NCBI GenBank assembly: GCA_903898335.1
Contig: CAIUEV010000146.1
Location: 1-5,511 of the forward strand
Origin: an uncultured bacterium
GTDB lineage: Bacteria > Patescibacteriota > Minisyncoccia > CAIUEV01
Length of the DNA stretch: 5,511 bases
Direction: 5' to 3'
The notes under the pieces: model-generated
What the model saw: only the letters and a program-made list of their open reading frames with translations
Database searches by the model: none
Told to the model about the DNA's origin: nothing
Position numbers and translations under genes: made by a program
Shown: in pieces, positions 1-5,511 of the stretch
Numbering within the stretch: position 1 is the stretch's first letter
Layout: each line of letters begins with the position of its first letter

Positions 1-2
1 AG

Positions 3-1484
3 ATTTTCAGTGAGATTAAATGGAATAAAAATAAAATTGCCGAATATCTTCGACATCAAGCCTTTTTGACTCGAGGCATCAGCATAACGCTTATTGATCT
101 GGCCGACCTACCCGAGTCGGAGCATAAAAAAGCCGAGCTGGGACGAAGCTACACTTTCTATTTTGAAGGCGGCATCGTCTCCTATCTTGAAATGCTCAAC
201 AACGGGAAGGATGTAAAGAACGAATTGCCTATCTATATCGACAAAAAAGAAGACAGTGTTGAGGTTGAGCTGGCCGTTCAATACAACGATGGTCTAAAAA
301 GTCGGATTCTTCCCTTTACCAATAATATTCTCAACCCAGGTGGAGGCACTCACTTGGTTGGATTTCGTATTGCCCTGACTCGAGTTTTAAACGATTACGC
401 CAAAAAACAAGGCTGGGTCAAGAAAAAAGAAGAAACTTTGACTGCTGATGATGTTATCGAAGGATTGACGGCTATCATCTCGGTTAAGATGGAAGGGTCG
501 CCTCAATTCGAAGGTCAGACGAAAGATAAACTGGGCAATCCGGAAATCAAAGGCATCGTCTATCGAATCGCCAAGGCGGGTATGGAAGAATTTTTGGAAG
601 AACACCCTAAAGATGCTCGTGATATTTTGGGAAAATGTCTATTGGCCGCGAAAGCCCGCCGAGCCGCCAAAGTCGCCCGCGATAACGTCATTCGCAAAGG
701 CGCCATGGAAGGACTGACTCTACCGGGAAAATTGGCCGATTGTTCTTCGAGAAACGCCAGCGAGTCGGAACTGTACATTGTAGAGGGAGATTCGGCCGGT
801 GGTTCCGCCAAACAGGGTCGCGATCGAAAATTTCAAGCTATTTTACCCTTGCGAGGAAAAATTCTCAATGTGGAAAAAGCTCGTTTGGACAAGATGCTCA
901 CCTCCGAAGAAATCAAAAATTTGATTATTGCGATGGGAACCGGTATTGGAGACCAGATCGATCCCTCAAAATTACGCTACCACAAAATAGTTATCATGAC
1001 CGATGCCGACGTGGACGGAGCCCACATCCGAACACTTTTGCTAACTTTCTTTTACCGAAACTTCGAATTCCTTATAAACAATGGAAATATTTACATTGCT
1101 CAACCGCCTCTTTATAAAATAAGCAAGGGCAAGGAATCCCATTATGCTTATTCGGATGAAGAAAAAGCGCAAATTCTTGCCCGATGGAATATTAATGAAG
1201 ATGGTGAGGCCGGTGACGATAAAGAGACCAAAAAAGATGGAGAGAAAGAGGAGAAAAAAACGCCCGCTTTCAACGTCCAACGCTATAAAGGTTTGGGAGA
1301 AATGAATCCGGAGCAACTTTGGGAAACCACAATGAATCCGGAAAATAGAGTAATGCTTCAAGTTTCTATTGCCGACGCCGAAAAAGCCAACGAAACCTTC
1401 GAAACCCTCATGGGTTCGGAAGTCGCTCCTCGCAAACAATTCATTCAAGGTAAAGCCAAAGAAGTCAAAAATCTGGATATTTAG
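3..1484 (+). CDS. gyrB: DNA gyrase subunit B, 5'-truncated by window edge
   Basis: GyrB is the ATPase and DNA-gate subunit of gyrase (with GyrA, A2B2), which adds negative supercoils to DNA using ATP. The frame is open to the left edge, so the gene starts upstream; 493 residues remain. Motif spacing against E. coli GyrB indicates about 163 missing N-terminal residues, so the whole protein would be near 655. Visible in fragment numbering: the end of the GHKL ATPase domain (AFLTRGISITLID), the transducer domain with EGG and GGTH, and the QTK loop at 172-174 whose Lys contacts ATP. TOPRIM follows, with EGDSAGG at 261-267 (catalytic Glu261) and the Mg-binding DADVD at 334-338. Then come QRYKGLGEMNP from 426 and the typical C-terminus VKNLDI. 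EGDSAGGSAKQGRDR and PLRGKILNVEKA favour GyrB over ParE. A charged linker at 399-420 sits where E. coli GyrB has its ~170-residue insert. Stop is TAG. The partner gyrA is not in the window. Confidence 0.95.
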   Translation: MFSEIKWNKNKIAEYLRHQAFLTRGISITLIDLADLPESEHKKAELGRSYTFYFEGGIVSYLEMLNNGKDVKNELPIYIDKKEDSVEVELAVQYNDGLKSRILPFTNNILNPGGGTHLVGFRIALTRVLNDYAKKQGWVKKKEETLTADDVIEGLTAIISVKMEGSPQFEGQTKDKLGNPEIKGIVYRIAKAGMEEFLEEHPKDARDILGKCLLAAKARRAAKVARDNVIRKGAMEGLTLPGKLADCSSRNASESELYIVEGDSAGGSAKQGRDRKFQAILPLRGKILNVEKARLDKMLTSEEIKNLIIAMGTGIGDQIDPSKLRYHKIVIMTDADVDGAHIRTLLLTFFYRNFEFLINNGNIYIAQPPLYKISKGKESHYAYSDEEKAQILARWNINEDGEAGDDKETKKDGEKEEKKTPAFNVQRYKGLGEMNPEQLWETTMNPENRVMLQVSIADAEKANETFETLMGSEVAPRKQFIQGKAKEVKNLDI

Positions 1485-1526
1485 AACTTTTTTCAGAGAT
1501 TAAGAAAGAAAATGCTTTTACAAATT

Positions 1527-1544
1527 AAGGCTTTCTTGCCTTTT
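1527..1544 (+). terminator. weak hairpin in the gyrB-pcrA spacer, possible terminator
   Basis: AAGGC (1527-1531) can pair with GCCTT (1538-1542) around a six-base loop, and the run TTTT covers 1541-1544. The stem has only five pairs and the T-run is short, so this is at best an inefficient terminator. It may be chance in an AT-rich 80-base spacer. Read-through from gyrB into pcrA cannot be excluded. Confidence 0.22.
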
Positions 1545-1564
1545 CAAAATTAAAACGGATATCA

Positions 1565-3796
1565 ATGGAAAATATTTTAGAAAAACTCAATCCGCCCCAG
1601 CGCCAAGCCGTCGAGCACGAAAAGGGGCCGGCACTGGTAATCGCCGGAGCCGGATCGGGAAAAACCAGAGTTCTAACTAACAGAGTCGCCTATCTGATCC
1701 ACAAAGGAATAAACCCGGAAAATATTCTGGCCATCACTTTTACCAACAAAGCCTCCAAAGAAATGCTGGAAAGAATCGAGGAGCTAACGGGAAGAAAAAA
1801 TCGCGGTAATTTTTTTCACTCTTTCGAATTTAGCGGCGTCAGTATTCCCCATGTTGGAACTTTTCACTCCATCGGTGCCAAAATCCTTCGGCGGGAAGCG
1901 GAAAAAATCGGCTACGCCAGAAATTTTGCCATCTTTGATGACGAAGACCAAAAAAAACTCATCAAACAGGCCACCGAGGAGCTCGGCCTAAGCGAAGAGC
2001 AATTTCCTTTGGGCCGAGTTAGAGATTTTTTGAGTCGCGCTAAGAACGAAATGTCCACTCCGGAGGAACTTTTGGCGGCCGCAACCGGATTTTACGAAGA
2101 GAAAATGAGCCAAGTTTACGAACGTTACCAAAAAACCATGAAGGAACAAAACGGATTCGATTTTGACGATCTCATAATGGTTCCCACGTTAATGCTCAAA
2201 AAGGAAGAAGAGATAAGAAGCTTTTATCAAGACCAGTTTCAGCATATTTTAGTGGATGAGTATCAAGACACCAATCGCGCTCAGTATGAATTTGTGAAAA
2301 TTTTAGGAGAAAAACATCGCAACATCTTTGTTGTCGGCGACGATTTTCAAAGCATCTACGGTTGGCGCGGTGCGGATATAAAAAATATTTTCAGCTTTGA
2401 AAAGGACTATCCGGAAGCCAAAGTTATTTTACTGGAGCAGAACTACCGCAGCACCCAAATTATTTTGGATGCGGCCAGCACGGTTATCGAAAAAAACGCT
2501 CGGCAAAAGAAAAAAACCATGTGGACGGAAAATAAAGGAGGCGAGAAAATCACTCAGTATCGAGCTCTTGATCAGGAAGATGAAGCCGCTTTCATTATCA
2601 ACGAAATTGAAAGCCTGAAAAAAGATTCTCCCGAATCACCTTTGGGAGAGATCGCCGTTTTGTATCGGACCAATGCTCAATCCAGAGCCCTGGAAGAAGC
2701 TTTTGTCCGTAACGGAATCCCTTATCACTTGATCGGCGCTTTACGCTTCTACTCTCGTAAAGAAATCAAAGATATCTTAGCCTATTTGCGCCTCATAATA
2801 AACCCGAACGATGAAGTCAGTTTAAGAAGAATCTACAATGTTCCCAAGAGGAATATCGGAAAGATATCTTTTACCGAGTTTAAAAAATTTGCCATCGAAA
2901 ATGAAATGAAAATTACCGAACTTCTCTTCAATGCCCAAAAGATTGAGGAAGCAGCCGCCAAAAATGCCAACTTGGCCAAATGGTCGAAGCTTTCCACCGC
3001 TCTGATAGAGATAAAAGAATCCGCTCCCAAAAAAAACTTGTCGGAGCTTCTGGATTTGGTTTTGGAAAAGACCGGTTATCGGCTATATCTGGCTTCGATG
3101 GAAGACGGCGAGGAAAGATTGGAAAATTTAAAAGAACTTTACACGGCGGTAAAAAAATATGATCAGGACGGTACAGCTCTTGAAACGCTTCCCAAATTTT
3201 TAGAGGAAGTCAGTTTAATCGGTGCGGACGATAAAAGTTCTGCAGACACGAAAAATAAAGTTCACTTGATGACCATGCACGCCGCCAAAGGTCTTGAATT
3301 TGAAAAAGTTTTTATCGTTGGAATGGAGGAGGGTATATTCCCTCACAGTCGTTCAACTATCAATCCGGCCGAAATGGAAGAAGAAAGAAGGCTTTGCTAT
3401 GTGGGGATAACCAGAGCTAAGAAAAAAGTCTACTTGCTTTCAGCCGAGAGAAGAATTATTTTTGGTAATCTGCAAGCCAATCCGGCCTCTAGATTTTTGA
3501 GAGAAATACCGGATCATTTAATAGAAAAAATTGGGAACGAAAGAAATTCCTTTGAGGAAGAGTTCAAATTGAGCATAAAAGTCGAAGAAGAAAAGCCCGT
3601 CCTCAAAACCGGCAAAAATATTAACTGGAAGGAAGGAGATAAGGTTTTCCACAATGTCTTCGGCAAAGGTCTGGTCATAAGCGAACAGGATAACATTTTG
3701 ACTATCGCCTTCGCCGGAGCGGGAATAAGGAAGTTGGATAAAAACATCGCCCCCATTAAAAAAATAATGGAGGAGAAAAAGAGTAAAATCGTTTAA
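1565..3796 (+). CDS. pcrA: PcrA/UvrD-type superfamily 1A DNA helicase
   Basis: ATP-dependent 3'-5' DNA helicase of the PcrA/UvrD/Rep family. Known family roles are nucleotide excision repair, removing stalled RNA polymerase and RecA filaments, and helping forks through transcription conflicts. The 743 residues match the family's usual length, and all core motifs are present. They are the Q motif (LNPPQ, 8-12), Walker A GAGSGKT (28-34), motif Ia ITFTNKAS (57-64), Ib GTFHS (98-102), and motif II VDEYQD (230-235). Then come motif III VGDDFQSIYGWRG (257-269), IV QNYRS (292-296), a 2B-region block around RFYSRKEIKD (394-403), V VHLMTMHAAKGLEF (566-579), and VI CYVGITRAK with Arg617. The C-terminal Tudor-like domain (about 686-734, GDKVFH to APIKKI) is typical of PcrA and binds RNA polymerase in Bacillus. 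About 20 residues between Ia and Ib (77-95) exceed the family's usual loop. The ATG has only a weak GGAT upstream. AddA, RecB and Rep are less likely given the length and C-terminal domain. Confidence 0.96.
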   Translation: MENILEKLNPPQRQAVEHEKGPALVIAGAGSGKTRVLTNRVAYLIHKGINPENILAITFTNKASKEMLERIEELTGRKNRGNFFHSFEFSGVSIPHVGTFHSIGAKILRREAEKIGYARNFAIFDDEDQKKLIKQATEELGLSEEQFPLGRVRDFLSRAKNEMSTPEELLAAATGFYEEKMSQVYERYQKTMKEQNGFDFDDLIMVPTLMLKKEEEIRSFYQDQFQHILVDEYQDTNRAQYEFVKILGEKHRNIFVVGDDFQSIYGWRGADIKNIFSFEKDYPEAKVILLEQNYRSTQIILDAASTVIEKNARQKKKTMWTENKGGEKITQYRALDQEDEAAFIINEIESLKKDSPESPLGEIAVLYRTNAQSRALEEAFVRNGIPYHLIGALRFYSRKEIKDILAYLRLIINPNDEVSLRRIYNVPKRNIGKISFTEFKKFAIENEMKITELLFNAQKIEEAAAKNANLAKWSKLSTALIEIKESAPKKNLSELLDLVLEKTGYRLYLASMEDGEERLENLKELYTAVKKYDQDGTALETLPKFLEEVSLIGADDKSSADTKNKVHLMTMHAAKGLEFEKVFIVGMEEGIFPHSRSTINPAEMEEERRLCYVGITRAKKKVYLLSAERRIIFGNLQANPASRFLREIPDHLIEKIGNERNSFEEEFKLSIKVEEEKPVLKTGKNINWKEGDKVFHNVFGKGLVISEQDNILTIAFAGAGIRKLDKNIAPIKKIMEEKKSKIV

Positions 3797-3805
3797 ATAA
3801 CCATA

Positions 3806-4234
3806 ATGCAAATCAAAATCCACACCGACGGAGGCGCCCTGGGAAATCCCGGTCCATCCGCCATTGGCATCGTTATTGAGACTCCGGACAGCAAAAAAAC
3901 CTACGCGGAAGATATCGGCGAAGGCACTAATAATGAGGCCGAATACAAAGCGCTTATTTTTGCTCTCAAAAAGACGAAATCTTTGATCGGTAGCGCAAAA
4001 GCCAAAGAGAGCCATTTGACTTGCTTTGCGGACAGCGAATTGATGGTCAATCAACTGAATCATCGCTACCAAATTAAAAACGATAGGATTGCGAAATTTT
4101 TTATCGAGATTTGGAATTTAATGCTGGAATACAAAAAAGTAGAGTTCGTTCATGTTCCCAGAGAGAAAAATCAAGAGGCGGACGATCTTGTAAAAAGCAT
4201 TTTTGCCAAAAGAAAACAAAGAAGTTTTATCTAA
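3806..4234 (+). CDS. rnhA: ribonuclease HI family protein (type 1 RNase H fold)
   Basis: Cytoplasmic endonuclease expected to cut the RNA strand of RNA:DNA hybrids, removing R-loops and primer remnants. The 142 residues cover one complete RNase H domain. The four acidic metal ligands are visible: Asp8 in HTDGGALGNPGP, Glu46 in TNNEAEYKAL, Asp76 in FADSE, and Asp126 in VPREKNQEADDL. The block QLNHRYQIKND (83-93) and the VPRE-N--AD ending resemble the small Bacillus YpdQ-like branch rather than E. coli RnhA, whose basic protrusion I do not see. The C-terminus is basic (AKRKQR). The gene starts nine bases after the pcrA stop, in the same frame. No Shine-Dalgarno precedes the ATG at a useful distance; a GGAGGAG at 3769-3775 is about 30 bases away. 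Translational coupling to pcrA is therefore likely. The start is supported because beta-strand 1 (MQIKIHTDGG) begins at once. Active RNase H is inferred from intact residues; close relatives are also annotated simply as reverse-transcriptase-like. Confidence 0.93.
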   Translation: MQIKIHTDGGALGNPGPSAIGIVIETPDSKKTYAEDIGEGTNNEAEYKALIFALKKTKSLIGSAKAKESHLTCFADSELMVNQLNHRYQIKNDRIAKFFIEIWNLMLEYKKVEFVHVPREKNQEADDLVKSIFAKRKQRSFI

Positions 4235-4249
4235 ATTATTCTAAGAGCC

Positions 4250-5335
4250 ATGAAAGAAGCGATACTTTACGAATCTTCCGGCGCGGGCTTGGTTAAGTGC
4301 GGCGTCTGCCCAAGAGAATGCATTATTTTTCCCTTGAAAAAAAATTTCCTGCAACAAAAAAACGGACTGGAGGCGGAAATAAAGAAAGATAATTTGGGGT
4401 TCTGCGGAACCCGCATCAACCTGAACGGAAAGCTCTTCACCCTTAACTACGGTCGGATAACCGGCCTGGAAGTGGAGCCGATCGAGAAAAAACTCATTTA
4501 TCACTTTCTTCCCGGCACGATGACCCTCTCTCTTGGAAGCTTCGGCTGCAATTTTCGCTGCCCCAATTGCTACAATTGGGAGATTTCCCAGACCTCCTCC
4601 CTGGTGCAGAACAAACCGGAAACCATTTTCCAACTCAATAATAGTTTTCCCGAAATATCTCCCACGGAAATTGTCACTCAAGCCCTGGAAAATCGATGCG
4701 CTTCCATCTCTTACACTTATAACGAACCAACGGTTTCCATTGAGTTTAATTTGGCAACGATGAAGCTGGCGAGAAAAGCCAAACTTAAAAACATCTGGAT
4801 AACCAACGGATTTATCAGTACCAAATCTCTTGATCTGGTCATCCCGTATTTGGACGCCGTCAATTTGGACATCAAGTCTTTCAGTGAAAAATTTTATTCT
4901 TCCCATTCCAAAGGTAATTTGACGCCCGTATTGAAGAGCTTATCCAAGCTGGCGAAAAACAAAGTTCATCTGGAAATTGCGACTTTGGTGATGCCCGAAC
5001 TCAACGAAGAGAAAGAAATACTGTGCCTGGTGGAATTTCTCAAAAAAGAGCTTTCTTCACACGTCCCCCTTCATCTTGTAGACTTTTCGGCACCGATTTC
5101 CTGGCAAATGGAAAATTGGAAAGAACCTTCAAAAACTGAAATTATCAAATTATGGAAAAAAATAATTTCTGCCGGTCTCGAGTTTGTTTACGCAGATATC
5201 GACAATAGAACTAAAAATACTTACTGCCCTCATTGCGGTGAGGTCAATATTGAACGTCTCGACTACGAAATTGAGAGAAAAGACGATGAAAGTTTTTGTT
5301 TTAATTGCGACCGGAAACTTTTCATCAAAGAATAA
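4250..5335 (+). CDS. amrS: AmmeMemoRadiSam-type radical SAM enzyme
   Basis: Radical SAM enzyme of the AmrS family, related to pyruvate formate-lyase activases. It should bind a [4Fe-4S] cluster and cleave S-adenosylmethionine to make a 5'-deoxyadenosyl radical; to my knowledge its substrate is not settled. The 361 residues carry an N-terminal Cys set (Cys17, Cys20, Cys24, Cys52; CGVCPRECIIF then GFCGTR) and the family block YGRITGLEVEPIEKK with YHFLPG. The radical SAM motif is CNFRCPNC at 100-107, followed by YNWEISQ, where the family usually has QNW. YTYNEPT, WITNGF, LDAVNLDIKSF and PELNEEKEI follow in family order through the partial TIM barrel. A C-terminal four-Cys knuckle (Cys326, Cys329, Cys350, Cys353) probably binds zinc or a second cluster. 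Between Cys24 and Cys52 lie 27 residues, more than the roughly ten I recall for the family, including a Lys-rich stretch. It begins 15 bases after rnhA in the same frame. The Memo-like and AMMECR1-like partners are not in this window. An older generic label would be PflA-like. Confidence 0.88.
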   Translation: MKEAILYESSGAGLVKCGVCPRECIIFPLKKNFLQQKNGLEAEIKKDNLGFCGTRINLNGKLFTLNYGRITGLEVEPIEKKLIYHFLPGTMTLSLGSFGCNFRCPNCYNWEISQTSSLVQNKPETIFQLNNSFPEISPTEIVTQALENRCASISYTYNEPTVSIEFNLATMKLARKAKLKNIWITNGFISTKSLDLVIPYLDAVNLDIKSFSEKFYSSHSKGNLTPVLKSLSKLAKNKVHLEIATLVMPELNEEKEILCLVEFLKKELSSHVPLHLVDFSAPISWQMENWKEPSKTEIIKLWKKIISAGLEFVYADIDNRTKNTYCPHCGEVNIERLDYEIERKDDESFCFNCDRKLFIKE

Positions 5336-5385
5336 ATTTCTACTAAAGCCCCCCTATAAACAGCTTTTAAAAAGTTCATGATAGC

Positions 5386-5415
5386 AAAAAGCGCCGGCCG
5401 AAACCGACGCTTTTT
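5386..5415. terminator. bidirectional intrinsic terminator
   Basis: The arm AAAAAGCGCCGG (5386-5397) pairs with CCGACGCTTTTT (5404-5415) around the loop CCGAAA. Eleven of twelve positions match, with one internal C/A mismatch. The GC-rich core is flanked by A5 on one side and T5 on the other, so the transcript of either strand ends in a hairpin followed by U5. It lies 50 bases after the amrS stop and 21 bases from the stop of the convergent - strand frame. It therefore probably ends both transcription units. Confidence 0.78.
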
Positions 5416-5436
5416 AAATTTCGAGGAACTTTTAAC

Positions 5437-5511
5437 TTAGTTGGTTCCCCAATTATTCATGTCCTTAACATCAACTATTACTCCGGCACAATCGGTGACT
5501 TCTTTTCTCTC
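5437..5511 (-). CDS. C-terminal tail of a convergent gene, product unknown
   Basis: Read on the - strand from the right edge, one frame stays open for 24 codons and ends in TAA at 5439-5437. Its last residues are DCAGVIVDVKDMNNWGTN. The other two - frames hit stops inside this stretch. The stop lies 21 bases before the bidirectional hairpin, which is where a terminator would be expected for a gene coming from the right. I do not recognise the family from 24 residues and give no function. An open + strand frame from an ATG at 5459 also runs off the edge. It has no ribosome binding site, and I judge it less likely. Confidence 0.45.
   Translation of the reverse strand, partial: ERKEVTDCAGVIVDVKDMNNWGTN

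Noticed and set aside
66..1484. Treating the TTG at 66 as the start of a complete gyrB gene
   Set aside because: The frame is open to the left edge, and the codons at 3-65 encode recognisable GHKL-domain sequence, so the TTG is an internal Leu codon.
1488..1493. T6 run just after the gyrB stop as a terminator
   Set aside because: No stable GC-bearing hairpin precedes it; the sequence before it is AT-rich coding sequence with only trivial pairing.
1485..1564. A pcrA promoter in the spacer (TTTACA at 1517-1522 with CAAAAT at 1545-1550)
   Set aside because: The spacing would be 22 bases, well over the usual 16-18, and the -10 match is poor, so I do not call it.
3518..4072. Antisense open frame of 184 codons opposite the end of pcrA and the start of rnhA
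   Set aside because: It overlaps two conserved genes on the other strand and its translation is a Phe-rich mirror of Lys/Glu codons, typical of a shadow frame.
4243..4247. AAGAG as the ribosome binding site of amrS
   Set aside because: It ends two bases before the ATG, too close for normal Shine-Dalgarno pairing.
4241..4906. Antisense open frame of 221 codons opposite amrS
   Set aside because: It lies almost entirely opposite a conserved radical SAM gene, shows no family motif I recognise, and is explained as a shadow of biased codon use.
3..5335. Recoded UGA (Gly or Trp) as in Gracilibacteria/SR1
   Set aside because: None of the four + strand genes contains an in-frame TGA and all end at conserved C-termini with TAG or TAA. 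Recoding would be expected to leave many in-frame TGAs.
5459..5511. A + strand gene starting at the ATG at 5459
   Set aside because: It has no ribosome binding site or promoter and only 17 codons are visible. The - strand frame with a terminator in the right place explains the region better.

Overview
The window holds five protein-coding genes or gene fragments, a strong terminator, and short spacers. Four genes lie head to tail on the + strand. They are the C-terminal three quarters of DNA gyrase subunit B (gyrB, cut by the left edge), a complete PcrA/UvrD-type helicase (pcrA), a small type I RNase H (rnhA), and a radical SAM protein of the AmmeMemoRadiSam type (amrS). After amrS comes a near-perfect hairpin with T-runs on both strands, then the last 24 codons of a probable gene arriving from the right on the - strand.

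The best guess for the organism is a Candidate Phyla Radiation (Patescibacteria/Parcubacteria-like) bacterium. This is inference from style, not from a diagnostic gene. The DNA is moderately AT-rich, the proteins are rich in Lys/Glu, and GyrB is the short form without the ~170-residue insert of E. coli. Genes are tightly packed (gaps of 9 and 15 bases), and no start has a well-placed Shine-Dalgarno site. No in-frame UGA occurs and the visible stops are TAG and TAA. This argues against the UGA-recoding Gracilibacteria/SR1 lineages, though UGA use as a stop is not directly shown.

Layout: 3-1484 gyrB (about 163 N-terminal residues missing); 1485-1564 an 80-base spacer with only a weak hairpin; 1565-3796 pcrA; 3806-4234 rnhA; 4250-5335 amrS; 5386-5415 bidirectional terminator; 5437-5511 tail of a convergent gene. 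The pcrA, rnhA and amrS genes share one reading frame with only single TAA stops between them, and probably form one transcription unit ending at the hairpin.

Functionally, GyrB, PcrA and RNase H all bear on the topology of transcribed and replicating DNA: supercoil control, clearing of stalled polymerase or recombination intermediates, and removal of RNA:DNA hybrids. AmrS looks like a passenger, because its usual partners (Memo-like and AMMECR1-like proteins) are absent here and the unit closes right after it. I see no mobile element, CRISPR array, tRNA, rRNA or defence system, and no convincing new system. The items worth a second look are lineage-type insertions in GyrB, PcrA and AmrS, the pcrA-rnhA pairing, the orphan amrS, and the unidentified convergent gene.
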